64,000 nucleotides of DNA from Corynebacterium hylobatis (lineage in GTDB: Bacteria; Actinomycetota; Actinomycetes; Mycobacteriales; Mycobacteriaceae), in contig NZ_RXHJ01000005.1 of assembly GCF_003955685.1 (NCBI RefSeq), positions 248,001 to 312,000 of the forward strand, read 5' to 3'. The stretch's first letter is position 1; the number at the start of each line of letters is the position of its first letter. This document shows, in pieces, positions 27,113 through 38,106 of this stretch. Made by a program: the position numbers and the translations under genes. A model generated the notes under the pieces. The model had not been told where the DNA came from and ran no database searches. It was given only the letters and a program-made list of their open reading frames with translations.

Positions 27113-28636
27113 ATGGACTGGACACTGCCCCTCTTCGCCGCCGTCCCGCTGTTCAGCGCGGCCGTCGCCGTGCTGCTGCCCTGGCGCCGGGCCCGCGACA
27201 TCCTGCACATAGGCATCCCCGTCCTGGGTGTGGTGGCCGGTGTGTGGCTGTTCGCCCACACCGCCGAGCACGGCACCATCGCCCACAACGTCGGCCTCTA
27301 CGTCGGTGGCGTGGCCATCCCGTTTGCAGCGGACACCTTCTCCGCGATCATGATCATCACCACGATGATCGTCGCCACGGCCACCAACTGGTTCGCCACC
27401 CTCACCGGCGAGACGGTCTCCCGCTACTACGCCTCCCTGACGCTCATCCTCATCACAGGTGTCAACGGCGCACTGCTCACAGCCGACCTGTTCAACTTCT
27501 TCGTGTTCATCGAGGTCATGCTCCTGCCCTCCTACGGGTTGATCACCATGTCCGGTACCTGGGCGCGCCTGGCCGGCGGGCGGACCTTCGTGCTGGTCAA
27601 CCTCGCCGCCTCCACGCTGCTGCTGGTGGGTGTGGGCATCATGTACGGCGTCACGGGTTCTGTGAACATCGCCGCGCTGCAGGGCACCGCCGCCGGCAAC
27701 GGCCCCGCAGTCGTTGCCATGGGGCTGGTCATCATCGCGATCCTGGCCAAGGCCGGTGCCTTCCCCGTCCACACCTGGCTGCCACGCACCTACCCGACCA
27801 CCTCGGCCGCGGTGATGGGTCTGTTCTCCGGTCTGCACACCAAGGTCGCGGTGTACATGCTCTACCGCATCTGGGTGCACATCTTCGACCTCGAGGACCG
27901 CTGGAACTGGCTGATCATCACCCTGATGATCATCTCCATGCTCATCGGCGCCTTCGCGGGCCTGGCGGAAAAATCCATCCGCCAGGTCCTCGCCTACCAG
28001 ATGATCAACGGTATGCCTTTCATCCTGGTCATGCTGGCCTTCACCTCCGGGGACCCGGAACGCGCCCTGGCCGCGGGGCTGCTGTACACACTGCACCACA
28101 TGATCACCGTCGCGGCGCTCATCCTCACCTCCGGCGCCATCGAGGAGACTTACGCCACCGGGCTGATCTCCCGCCTGTCGGGTCTGGCCCGGCGCGAACC
28201 TGTGGTGGCCGCGCTCTTCGGGGCCGGTGCCTTCTCCATCGTCGGCTTCCCGCCTTTCTCCGGTATGTGGGGCAAGCTTCTCCTCGTCTTCGAGATCGCC
28301 CGGGGCGGCGGTTGGTGGGCCTGGCTGGTCATCGCGGTCGTGGTGGTGGCCTCGGTGGGTGCGTTGCTCTCCCTGCTGCGGGTGTGGCGGGAGGTCTTCT
28401 GGGGCCAGCCCATGCAGCGCTACCCCACGTCCCTGCGGGTCTCTCCCCGGCTGCTGGCACCACCGGTTCTGCTGGTGGCCGGTTCCGTGGCGATGTTCGC
28501 CCTCGCGGGCCCGCTTCTCGACGCCACCCTCACCGCTACCGCCGGACTGCTCGACACCGGGGGTTATGCCGCCGCTGTCCTCGGCGAGGACCCGGTGGGT
28601 GTCCCCGACATGACCGGACTTCAGGGAGCCCGCTGA
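27113..28636 (+). CDS. mnhD: Na+/H+ antiporter subunit D
   Basis: This 507-aa NuoN/NuoM-like subunit has about 14 membrane helices. Conserved elements are FFVFIEVMLLPSYGLI, KAGAFPVHTWLPRTYP and SGLHTKVAVYMLYR, with the channel Lys and Glu residues of the family. It starts at the base directly after the mnhC stop. Confidence 0.93.
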   Translation: MDWTLPLFAAVPLFSAAVAVLLPWRRARDILHIGIPVLGVVAGVWLFAHTAEHGTIAHNVGLYVGGVAIPFAADTFSAIMIITTMIVATATNWFATLTGETVSRYYASLTLILITGVNGALLTADLFNFFVFIEVMLLPSYGLITMSGTWARLAGGRTFVLVNLAASTLLLVGVGIMYGVTGSVNIAALQGTAAGNGPAVVAMGLVIIAILAKAGAFPVHTWLPRTYPTTSAAVMGLFSGLHTKVAVYMLYRIWVHIFDLEDRWNWLIITLMIISMLIGAFAGLAEKSIRQVLAYQMINGMPFILVMLAFTSGDPERALAAGLLYTLHHMITVAALILTSGAIEETYATGLISRLSGLARREPVVAALFGAGAFSIVGFPPFSGMWGKLLLVFEIARGGGWWAWLVIAVVVVASVGALLSLLRVWREVFWGQPMQRYPTSLRVSPRLLAPPVLLVAGSVAMFALAGPLLDATLTATAGLLDTGGYAAAVLGEDPVGVPDMTGLQGAR

Positions 28637-28637
28637 C

Positions 28638-29057
28638 ATGCACATACTGATCTACATTCCATGGCTGATCAAGGAGATCTTCGCCTCCGGCCTCCAGGTG
28701 GCCTGGGCGGCACTGCGCCCCAACGCGGGTTATGACCCGGTGGTGGTGCGCTATCCCCTGCGCGTGACCACCGACTGGCAGATCTTCTGGCTGACCACCT
28801 CCATCACCGCCACCCCCTCCACCCTCTCCCTGGGACTGCGCGAGCCGGAGACTCCCGGGCAGCCGCGCATCCTGCTGGTACAGGCCGCCTTCGGCTCCGA
28901 CCCGGCGGATGTGGTCGCCGGGCTGGCGGATATGGAGTCCCGCATGGCCCCGCAGATCCGCGACATCGACCACGGTGTGCCGGGGCAGGGTTCCGCCACT
29001 GAACTCCACCCCCGCTACTACGAGTACCCGCTCGGTCGGAAGGAGCAGCAGCAGTGA
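28638..29057 (+). CDS. mnhE: Na+/H+ antiporter subunit E
   Basis: This 139-aa subunit has an N-terminal membrane-associated part and a cytosolic domain with TPSTLSLGL, a conserved MnhE segment. It is essential for complex assembly in characterised Mrp systems. It lies one base after mnhD and overlaps mnhF. It seems shorter at the N-terminus than many MnhE proteins (one clear hydrophobic segment before PNAGYDPV). Confidence 0.88.
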   Translation: MHILIYIPWLIKEIFASGLQVAWAALRPNAGYDPVVVRYPLRVTTDWQIFWLTTSITATPSTLSLGLREPETPGQPRILLVQAAFGSDPADVVAGLADMESRMAPQIRDIDHGVPGQGSATELHPRYYEYPLGRKEQQQ

Positions 29058-29326
29058 CCCCCTTCGAATGGATCCTCGCGGCCTGCATCGCGGTCATGGC
29101 CGTCTCCCTGCTCTCCGGGCTGGTGCTGGTACTGCGCACCGATGACGTGCTCACCCGTGCCGTGCTCAGTGACCTGGTTTTCTACGCCATGATCTGTATC
29201 TTCCTGACCTGGACGCTGACCAACCCCACCTCCATCGGCTACGAGGTCGCCCTGCTCGCCGCCATCGCCGGCGGTGTGTTGCCCACCCTGTCGATGGCCC
29301 GCATCATCTCGAAGGGACGTCGATAG
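29054..29326 (+). CDS. mnhF: Na+/H+ antiporter subunit F
   Basis: This 90-aa subunit has three membrane helices, with LSGLVLVLRTDDVLTRAVLSD and the family Asp. The GTG start overlaps the mnhE stop (GTGA). It is part of the six-gene operon. Confidence 0.9.
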   Translation: MTPFEWILAACIAVMAVSLLSGLVLVLRTDDVLTRAVLSDLVFYAMICIFLTWTLTNPTSIGYEVALLAAIAGGVLPTLSMARIISKGRR

Positions 29327-29328
29327 CC

Positions 29329-29673
29329 GTGACCGTCACCGAAATCATCGTCTCCGCCCTGGTCATCCTCGCCACCGTCATGGTCGTCACCACAGCGATC
29401 GCCATGTGGCGGGCGCCGGACGCCCTCACCCGGGTCAACCTGCTCGGCCCCACCGTCGGCGTGGCCTTCCCCCTGCTTGTCATGGGCAAACTCATCATCG
29501 ACTGGTCCACCCGGGGTTTCGACCCGAACAACTTCGTCCGGGCCGTCCTGGCCATCGCCGGGGTGTGGATCGTCGCCTCCGTCGGCTCCTATTACATGGG
29601 CCGTTCCATCTACGGTGTCACCGTGGAAGATGTCCGGCACGCGGAGGAACGCGCCTACCAACCGGGCGCATGA
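29329..29673 (+). CDS. mnhG: Na+/H+ antiporter subunit G
   Basis: This 114-aa subunit has three membrane helices and the motif MWRAPDALTRVNLLGPTVG typical of MnhG. It is the last gene of the operon, two bases after mnhF, and converges on the Ltp lipoprotein gene with one base between stops. Confidence 0.9.
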   Translation: MTVTEIIVSALVILATVMVVTTAIAMWRAPDALTRVNLLGPTVGVAFPLLVMGKLIIDWSTRGFDPNNFVRAVLAIAGVWIVASVGSYYMGRSIYGVTVEDVRHAEERAYQPGA

Positions 29674-29674
29674 A

Positions 29675-30361
29675 TCAGAGGTTGTTCATCGCGTACTGCG
29701 CCTGCTCAGGTGTGTACTGCTCGTAGAGCAGCTGATCGTAGAGGGCTGCCGGAGACATCGGGGAAAAGGACTGGTAATCCCGCGCTGTGCGGAGCGCATT
29801 GGTGTTCCAGTCCGCCTGCACGTTATCCACTCCGTACTGCGCCTGCTCGGGGGTGTATTCCTCGTAGATCAACTGGTCGTACAGACCTGCCTTCGACATA
29901 CCCGAGTAGCGGTCGTAGTTGCCGGCTGATTTCAGGGCGTTGGTCTTCCAGTCCGCCTGCACGTTGTCCACCGCATACTGCGCCGCATCCGGGGAGAACT
30001 GCTCATAGAGCAGCTGGTCGTACAGACCCGCCTTCGACATCGCGGTAAAGCTGTTGTAGGACCGCGCCGAATCGAGGGCCGCTGAAAACTCACGGCTGAC
30101 TCCACCAGTGGCCGCGGTGGCCTGCCGCACAGAGCTCTCCTGAACGGTGGTCTCCCGTGCACGGGTTTCACGTGGAACAGGTTCCGGCGAGGCCGTCGAG
30201 GTCACGGTGACAGGCGTGGCTGACGGGGTGGTGGACGTCGATGCTGCGACGGTGACCGTCTCAGTGACCACGACCGTCTCTGCCTCCTCAGCCGTTGAGC
30301 ACGCCGTGAGGGAAAGGGCGAGGGCACCGAGGAACAGGGGCAGGCGTACTGATGCGGACAC
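29675..30361 (-). CDS. Ltp-family lipoprotein with three tandem repeats
   Basis: This 228-aa exported lipoprotein has a signal peptide and lipobox LSLTAC near residue 21, a Thr/Ser-rich linker, and three copies of a 45-residue repeat of the Ltp type. Each copy reads SKAGLYDQLLYEQ(Y/F)(S/T)P..AQYAVDNVQADW or close to it; the third ends the protein. The founding Ltp protein of Streptococcus phage TP-J34 blocks phage DNA injection, but in actinobacteria the domain is widespread and mostly of unknown role. The GTG start at 30361 is preceded by AAGGAGA. The next element upstream is the IS200/IS605 copy. Confidence 0.85.
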   Translation of the reverse strand: MSASVRLPLFLGALALSLTACSTAEEAETVVVTETVTVAASTSTTPSATPVTVTSTASPEPVPRETRARETTVQESSVRQATAATGGVSREFSAALDSARSYNSFTAMSKAGLYDQLLYEQFSPDAAQYAVDNVQADWKTNALKSAGNYDRYSGMSKAGLYDQLIYEEYTPEQAQYGVDNVQADWNTNALRTARDYQSFSPMSPAALYDQLLYEQYTPEQAQYAMNNL

Positions 30362-30399
30362 GAGGTCTCCTTGTGGGTGTGGGAAGTCAGCCAATCTTA

Positions 30400-30600
30400 A
30401 CGGTTCCCCACGGCTGAAGCCGGGGGATTTCCAGCTCAGACTGCACGTACAACATCCCCGGAAGGAGGCTGCACATGTCTTATGCCCTCAACACTGGTGT
30501 GGCCCCGTTCTGCCACAGCCAGAATCACCCTGGCAGCGTTCCGATCCCGACCCGCAGTGTGTCCGCAGGTCTGGCACCGGAAGGTTCGTTCACCGAGTCA
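30400..30600 (-). ncRNA. possible omega/reRNA region at the tnpB 3' end
   Basis: In characterised IS200/IS605 elements the guide RNA comes from the tnpB 3' end through the right-end hairpin, in the tnpB direction. By position it would cover this interval, with the guide from flanking DNA left of 30405. No expression evidence exists here. Confidence 0.3.
30406..30426. repeat. right-end foldback of the IS200/IS605 element
   Basis: CCCC-A-CGGCT and AGCCG-GGGG pair with one bulged A. On the minus strand this lies just after the tnpB frame, where the guide RNA of TnpB systems normally ends. Confidence 0.7.
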
Positions 30601-31611
30601 GGGTGCTTGCTTGGCTCTCGCGAAACACCCCGAACACGTCATGGTCGTGTAGGCGGGCGTGACCAGCACCACCTTCCGGCCAGCCCGCTCGGCGATGGTG
30701 ATAAGTTCGCGTTTCGCCGCACCGATGGCGGCGTCAGCTGCCTTCCTCGCCATCGTGGACTTGGTGAGAAACATCGGGTGGAAGTCTTCCACCGCGATCA
30801 GGTCGTGGGTGTCGGTGACTTTCTTGGCCCAGACGCGGGAGTCGTGCTGGGTCTGGCGGGCGGCCTTCTTGTGCAGCTTCGCGGCTCGGCGGCGAGCACG
30901 CTGATATCCCTTCGACTGTTTGCCGCCCTTGCGGTGACGACACGCCATTGTGCGCTGGGCTTTCGCAAGCTCAGCAGCACAGCGTCTCCGGTGCCCGAGA
31001 TAGGGCAGGTCGTAGTGTTCGTTGGTGGTCGTGGCGGTGGCGGACACGCCCCAGTCGATACCGATTCCACCGGTGGCCTCGGGTGCTGGCTCTACTTCGC
31101 GGCGGACCACGAACGAGGCATACCAGTGGCCGAGGCTGTCCTGGTAGACGCGCACACTCGTTGGTTCGGAGGGAAGTTCCCGGGACCACACCACCGGAAT
31201 CGACACCCCCTTGGGCAGTCTCAGGCGGCCCTCCTGGATGGAGAACCCGCGGGTGTTGTACTCCAGGGACGCCCACGTGCGTTTCTTCGCCTTGTAGGTC
31301 GGACGGCCCCGGCCCTTGACCGTGAACGAATGCTGGAGTGCCTGCGCATAAGAGCGGACCATGGACTGTTGGGCGACCTGGGAGCCCTCCCGCATCCACG
31401 CGTTCTTCCCCCGCAGCTCAGTGAGCAGCTTCCCCAGCTTCGCCAGAGTCGGCTTATTACCGACCTTGTGCTGGTGGACGGCCTCATTCCACAGGAACCT
31501 ACACCGACCCCATTCCTGGGACAGCGATCGCTGCGCCTGCACACCGGGTCTGAGGCGGTAGGTGTAACGCACGATCTCGTCCACACCGCCAGCTATACCC
31601 CACCACACCAT
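30436..31611 (-). pseudogene. tnpB: tnpB interrupted by an in-frame TGA
   Basis: This is a TnpB-family RNA-guided nuclease gene. Present before the stop are RuvC-I Asp186 (GIGIDWGVS), RuvC-II Glu275 (IAVEDFHP) and the first zinc-ribbon pair CSGC. TGA at 30598-30600 ends the protein after residue 337. In the same frame the sequence continues with ERTFRCQTCGHTAGRDRNAA, which holds the second CxxC and the RuvC-III Asp. The next stop is at 30436. The visible product therefore lacks a catalytic residue and half the zinc ribbon. The start could also be GTG 31584 or 31572. Confidence 0.8.
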
Positions 31612-31652
31612 GGACCGTCCAGAGGTAGCACATCAGATCGGACAACAACGTC

Positions 31653-32018
31653 GTGTCCCACCGTGCCTACCACGTTGTCTGGTGCCCGACATACCGTCGC
31701 CCCGTCATCACCGGCGACGTGGCAATCAGGCTCACCGAGATCGTCCGGGAGGTCGCCGCCGAACGGGAGTGCACCATCATCGAACGGGACACCATGCCCG
31801 ACCACGGACATCTGCTGGTCGACTGTGACCCGCAGTACGGAATCCACTGGCTGGTCACACAGATCAAAGGAAGGTCGTCTCGTGCACTCTGGCAAGAGTT
31901 CCCGTCCCTCACGTCCAGGCTTCCTACGCTGTGGGCACACTCGCATGTCGCCGCCGCTGTCGGCGGAGCAACACTGGAAGTGATCAAGAAATATGTGGAG
32001 AACCACCGTGGCCTATAA
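31653..32018 (+). CDS. tnpA: IS200/IS605 TnpA, Y1 HUH transposase
   Basis: This is a 121-aa single-strand DNA transposase. The HUH motif is DHGHLLV with His51 and His53, and the nucleophilic Tyr114 lies in EVIKKYVENHRG. The family signature LWAHSHVAAAVGGATLE is intact. It starts with GTG 31653, and an in-frame stop just upstream rules out a much longer N-terminus. It is slightly shorter than average, but the catalytic set is complete, so the element may still move. Confidence 0.9.
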   Translation: MSHRAYHVVWCPTYRRPVITGDVAIRLTEIVREVAAERECTIIERDTMPDHGHLLVDCDPQYGIHWLVTQIKGRSSRALWQEFPSLTSRLPTLWAHSHVAAAVGGATLEVIKKYVENHRGL

Positions 32019-32153
32019 AGCTCCCCTTTCCCCTCCATGCCTGACGGCAGGGGTTTCCAGGGGTGACCTTAGATGACACGGCCGACTGACACCTCCAGCA
32101 CCCGGCCCGAACAGAGGTTCGTCGGGCGAGATCAGCACCCCGGAAACGGAGAA

Positions 32154-32188
32154 ACCGCCGGTGACCACTCTGCGTGGTCACCGGCGGT
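32154..32188 (-). terminator. hairpin terminator downstream of katA
   Basis: Fifteen-base perfect arms (32154-32168 and 32174-32188) enclose TCTGC. On the minus strand TTTCTCCGTTTCC follows, a weak U-tract. Confidence 0.75.
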
Positions 32189-32209
32189 ATTCAGCGGGGA
32201 GGGGCCTGA

Positions 32210-33808
32210 CTAGTTGTCGCCCTCGTCGCCGACGGAGGCGGTGTGATCAGCACCGCTGCCCTTCTTCTGCAGGTAGAGCTGCTTGACGCGGGCGCCGAGG
32301 TTCTCGTCCACGTTGTTCCAGTACTGGTAGACGCGGGTCTCGGTCTCCTCGGAGATGCCCTGCATCGCGTTGGAGATGTTGTCCGCCAGACGCTCCTTCT
32401 CGCCGTCATCCATGACCTCGCGGTAGAGGATGCCCGGCTGGATGAAGTCGTTGTCCTCGGGGTGCTTGACGTAGGCGGCGCGGGTCAGATCGGAACCGTG
32501 CGGGTCCGGGTTGACGTAGACGTCCTCAGCCTGGCCGTAGGAGGTGTGGTTGGAGGAGGAATCCTCACCGTTGTCCAGGTAGCCGGCACCCTTGCTGTAG
32601 CGGTTCGGGCTGTAGGTCGGCTGGTCAGCGTCCTCGAAGAGGTACTGCATGTGGCCTTCACGGCTGTAGGTGTTCATGTCGTTGATCGGACGGTTGACCG
32701 GCAGGTCGCGGTAGTTGGGCCCGATGCGGTAGCGCTGCTGGTCGGCGTAGGCGAAGACGCGTGCCTGCAGCATGCGGTCCGGGGACAGGCCGACACCCGG
32801 GACGAGGTTGCCCGGATCGAGGGCGATCTGCTCGATCTGCGCGAAGTGGTTGCGCGGGTTGCGGTTGAGGACGAAGTGGCCGACGTCGATACGCGGGTAG
32901 TCCTTCTTGGACCAGACCTTCGTCAGGTCGAAGGGGTTCCAGCGGTAGTCCTCGGCCTCGGCGAACGGCATGACCTGGACCTTGACGTCCCAGATCGGGT
33001 AGTCACCCTCCTCGATGGAGTTCCACAGGTCCTCGCGGTGGTAATCGGCGTTGATGCCGGCCATCTCAGCGGCCTCGGCGTCAGTGAAGTTGACGACACC
33101 CTGACGCGAGATGAAGTGGTACTTGACCCAGAAGGCCTCGCCTTCCTTGTTAACCCACTGGAAGGTGTGGGAGCCGTAGCCGTTCATGTGGCGGGTGGTC
33201 TTCGGGGTGCCACGGTCGCCCATGAGGTAGGTCACCTGGTGGGCGGACTCAGGGGCCCGGGTCCAGAAATCCCACTGCATGTCGGCGTCGCGCAGGCCCG
33301 AGCCGTGGAGACGCTTCTGGGAGTGGATGAAGTCGGGGAACTTCACGCCGTCACGGACGAAGAAGGTCGGGGTGTTGTTGCCGACGATGTCGTAGTTGCC
33401 CTGCTCGGTGTAGAAACGCAGCGCGAAGCCGTGGACGTCACGCCAGGTGTCCGGGGACCCCTTCTCACCGGCGACGGTGGAGAAGCGGATGCCCATCGGG
33501 GTGACCTTGCCCTCCTGGAAGAGGTCGGCCTTGGTGTACTGGGAGACATCGTTGGTGATGTGGAGCTCGCCGAAGGCGCCATGCCCCTTGGCGTGGGGGA
33601 TGCGCTCCGGGACATTCTCACGGTTGAAGTGCGCGAGCTTCTCAATCAGGTGGATGTCGTTGAGAATGTTCGGGCCCTGGGGGCCGGCGGTGACGGAGAT
33701 GTTCTCGGACGGGACCGGCGCACCGTTGTGACGGGTGGTCTGGCCGGTGACCTTGGGGCGGAGGCCCCGGTCGACGATCTTGTCAGCTGCGGAGTTCTGC
33801 TCGCTCAT
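32210..33808 (-). CDS. katA: catalase (monofunctional haem catalase)
   Basis: This 532-aa clade-3-type catalase dismutates hydrogen peroxide. It has the distal His72 (ERIPHAKGHGAFG), Asn in IVGNNTPTFF (N144-N145) and the proximal haem-ligand Tyr354 in ARVFAYADQQRYRIGPNY. Two small departures from the usual sequence are RDVHGFA for RDPRGFA and HGAFG for AGAFG. Divergent from sigC, as in C. glutamicum. The C-terminal 40 residues are variable and acidic. Confidence 0.95.
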   Translation of the reverse strand: MSEQNSAADKIVDRGLRPKVTGQTTRHNGAPVPSENISVTAGPQGPNILNDIHLIEKLAHFNRENVPERIPHAKGHGAFGELHITNDVSQYTKADLFQEGKVTPMGIRFSTVAGEKGSPDTWRDVHGFALRFYTEQGNYDIVGNNTPTFFVRDGVKFPDFIHSQKRLHGSGLRDADMQWDFWTRAPESAHQVTYLMGDRGTPKTTRHMNGYGSHTFQWVNKEGEAFWVKYHFISRQGVVNFTDAEAAEMAGINADYHREDLWNSIEEGDYPIWDVKVQVMPFAEAEDYRWNPFDLTKVWSKKDYPRIDVGHFVLNRNPRNHFAQIEQIALDPGNLVPGVGLSPDRMLQARVFAYADQQRYRIGPNYRDLPVNRPINDMNTYSREGHMQYLFEDADQPTYSPNRYSKGAGYLDNGEDSSSNHTSYGQAEDVYVNPDPHGSDLTRAAYVKHPEDNDFIQPGILYREVMDDGEKERLADNISNAMQGISEETETRVYQYWNNVDENLGARVKQLYLQKKGSGADHTASVGDEGDN

Positions 33809-33937
33809 AGCTCACTCTTTCTGTATCGATAATTAATCTTACCTATATGAGGGGGGTGATTGATAGCGTAGTCCCATTTTGTGACCCCCGCAACCTCAAG
33901 CGTAGCGATAAAAAGAAGGACGCGCAGGCCATCCTGG

Positions 33938-33943
33938 TAACGT
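33938..33943 (+). promoter_or_regulatory. -10 element TAACGT for sigC (leaderless)
   Basis: TAACGT lies 8 bases before GTG 33952. Confidence 0.4.
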
Positions 33944-33951
33944 CATGAGCC

Positions 33952-34551
33952 GTGACCATGCACTCCGCCGCCGATGACGCCCGCGTCACCGACCTGGCAC
34001 TCCGGGCCGGCCGGGGCGACCGCGAGGCCCTGACGGAGTTCATCCGCGCCACCCAGGACGACGTCTGGCGACTGCTCGCCCACCTGGGCGACCGCGACAT
34101 CGCCGATGATCTCACCCAGGAGACCTACCTCCGGGTGATGGGCGCGCTCCCCCGTTTCGCCGCCCGGTCCTCGGCGCGCACCTGGCTGCTCTCACTCGCC
34201 CGCCGCGCCTGGATCGACAACATCCGCCACGACATGGCCCGCCCCCGCAAATCCATCACCGAATACGAGGATGCCGCCGCCACGATCCCCGTCGACGGTG
34301 CCAACGCCTCCTCATGGTCGGAATGGATCGACGTCCGCACACTCATCGATGCCCTCCCTGAGGAACGCCGCGAGGCCCTCATCCTCACCCAGGTCCTCGG
34401 CTACACCTATGAGGAGGCCGCGAAGATCGCCGGCGTGCGCATCGGCACCATCCGCTCCCGCGTGGCGCGTGCCCGCCGGGACCTCATTGCGTCGACAGCA
34501 GCCAGTTCCGAGGAGGAGAAACAGGACGGGGAGGCTGGCACCGGCCGCTGA
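33952..34551 (+). CDS. sigC: ECF-type RNA polymerase sigma factor SigC
   Basis: This 199-aa group 4 sigma factor has region 2 with DRDIADDLTQETYLRVMGAL and region 4 with LTQVLGYTYEEAAKIAGVRIGTIRSRVARAR. No anti-sigma gene is adjacent. By position next to katA it corresponds to C. glutamicum sigC (cg0309), reported to respond to respiratory electron-transport defects. The GTG start fits a leaderless transcript; ATG 33958 is an alternative. Confidence 0.88.
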   Translation: MTMHSAADDARVTDLALRAGRGDREALTEFIRATQDDVWRLLAHLGDRDIADDLTQETYLRVMGALPRFAARSSARTWLLSLARRAWIDNIRHDMARPRKSITEYEDAAATIPVDGANASSWSEWIDVRTLIDALPEERREALILTQVLGYTYEEAAKIAGVRIGTIRSRVARARRDLIASTAASSEEEKQDGEAGTGR

Positions 34552-34578
34552 TCCCGGCGAGGACGGTCCCTGTTTACG

Positions 34579-34584
34579 TACCCT
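34579..34584 (+). promoter_or_regulatory. -10 element TACCCT for the CDF gene (leaderless)
   Basis: TACCCT lies 6 bases before ATG 34591, so the gene has its own promoter 40 bp after sigC. Confidence 0.4.
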
Positions 34585-34590
34585 GGTTTC

Positions 34591-35601
34591 ATGAGCACCG
34601 CTCTACCCCGGAGCCGACCCGCCCTCCCGGAAACCCAGCAGCGCGCTGTCCGGAGGGGAACTGTGCTGGCCTGGTGGACGCTCGGTTACCTGGCCGTGGA
34701 TACCGCCATCCTCTTCCTGATCAAGGGCAATTCCCAGGCCATGCAGGCAGCCTGGGTCCAGGACCTGATGGGCATGGTCCCACCCCTGGCTTTCCTGATA
34801 GGCATGCGGGTTGCCCGGCGCCGGGCAACCACCGACCACCCCTACGGCTTCGCCCAGTCGATGGACACCGCCCACCTCGCGGCCGGAGGCGCACTGCTGG
34901 GCTTCGGCAGTTTCCTCTTCTTCGAATCGTCCCTGACGCTGGTGCAGGGCACTCGGCCGGACATCGGCCTCTTCTCATTCTTCGGCCATGACATCTGGCA
35001 TGGCTGGATCATGATTGCGTTCATGTTCATCACGCTCTTCCCCCCGCTCCTGCTGGGGCGGCTGAAGATGGCACCTGCGAAGATCCTGCACAACAAGGCG
35101 CTCTACGCCGATGCACAGATGAACAAGGCCGACTGGATGGCGGGGCTGGCCACCATCGTCGGGATCACCGGAATCGGCCTGGGATTCTGGTGGGCCGATG
35201 CGCTGGCGGCAATCGTCATCTCCCTCGACATCCTCCAGGACGGGTACCGGAATCTACGGAGTTCGCTGACCTCGATGGTCGATGCAGTCCCGAAGAGCCT
35301 CGGCACTTCCGAGCCCCACCCCGTGCCGGGACTGGTCAATGCCCGCTTGGCGGCACTGCCCTGGGTCCGGGAGGTGGGCAACCGGACCCGGGAACAGGGC
35401 CAGTACTTCCATGTCGACGCTTTCGTCGTCCCCCACCACACCGCGGAGACGACCGCCGACGATCTCCTCATGGCACGCGAGCTGTGCCGGGATCTTCATT
35501 GGAAAATCAGCGACGTCTCCATCATCCCCGTCCGGGAACTCCCACCCCTGCTGAGGGTCGACACCGCCGAACCCGAGGACACCGCGCCCCCGGAGCTCTG
35601 A
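34591..35601 (+). CDS. cation diffusion facilitator family transporter (paralog 1)
   Basis: This 336-aa CDF-type metal efflux protein has six predicted membrane helices (about residues 25-215) and a cytosolic C-terminal domain (about 235-320, ending in KISDVSIIPV). Family hallmarks in TM2 and TM5 are altered. By my alignment DxxxD becomes AxxxD (AAWVQD) and HxxxD becomes MxxxD (QMNKADW). The metal is therefore not predictable. It is clearly paralogous to the protein at 61030-62016. Confidence 0.82.
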   Translation: MSTALPRSRPALPETQQRAVRRGTVLAWWTLGYLAVDTAILFLIKGNSQAMQAAWVQDLMGMVPPLAFLIGMRVARRRATTDHPYGFAQSMDTAHLAAGGALLGFGSFLFFESSLTLVQGTRPDIGLFSFFGHDIWHGWIMIAFMFITLFPPLLLGRLKMAPAKILHNKALYADAQMNKADWMAGLATIVGITGIGLGFWWADALAAIVISLDILQDGYRNLRSSLTSMVDAVPKSLGTSEPHPVPGLVNARLAALPWVREVGNRTREQGQYFHVDAFVVPHHTAETTADDLLMARELCRDLHWKISDVSIIPVRELPPLLRVDTAEPEDTAPPEL

Positions 35602-35623
35602 GGGTCGACCTGCCCTCAACCAG

Positions 35624-37955
<2,332 letters not shown>

Positions 37956-38092
37956 CGGCAGGTTGCCTTTCGTCTCGGGTGCACAAAGTTCTGCCTCATC
38001 GTACCTGTTCACCCCTTTCCTGCAGTAGTTGAACCGCCGATGGTCACGGGCCACACGCGGGTGCCCGACCCTGCGGAAAGGCCCAGGTTCAC

Positions 38093-38098
38093 TAAGGT
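38093..38098 (+). promoter_or_regulatory. -10 element TAAGGT for the DMT gene (leaderless)
   Basis: TAAGGT lies 8 bases before GTG 38107. Confidence 0.4.
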
Positions 38099-38106
38099 TG
38101 TCTCTC

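Larger units (their letters stand above)
30405..32066. mobile_element. IS200/IS605-family element with divergent tnpA and tnpB
   Basis: The element carries a Y1 HUH transposase (rightward) and an interrupted tnpB (leftward). Its ends are subterminal hairpins, not inverted repeats. The tnpB end has CCCCACGGCT...AGCCGGGG (30406-30426), the classic IS605 right-end foldback. The tnpA end has TGCC/GGCA within a CCCC/GGGG frame (32030-32053). Both are followed on the plus strand by (A)TTTCCAG. Exact boundaries are approximate. Such elements move by peel-and-paste single-strand transposition. Confidence 0.8.
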
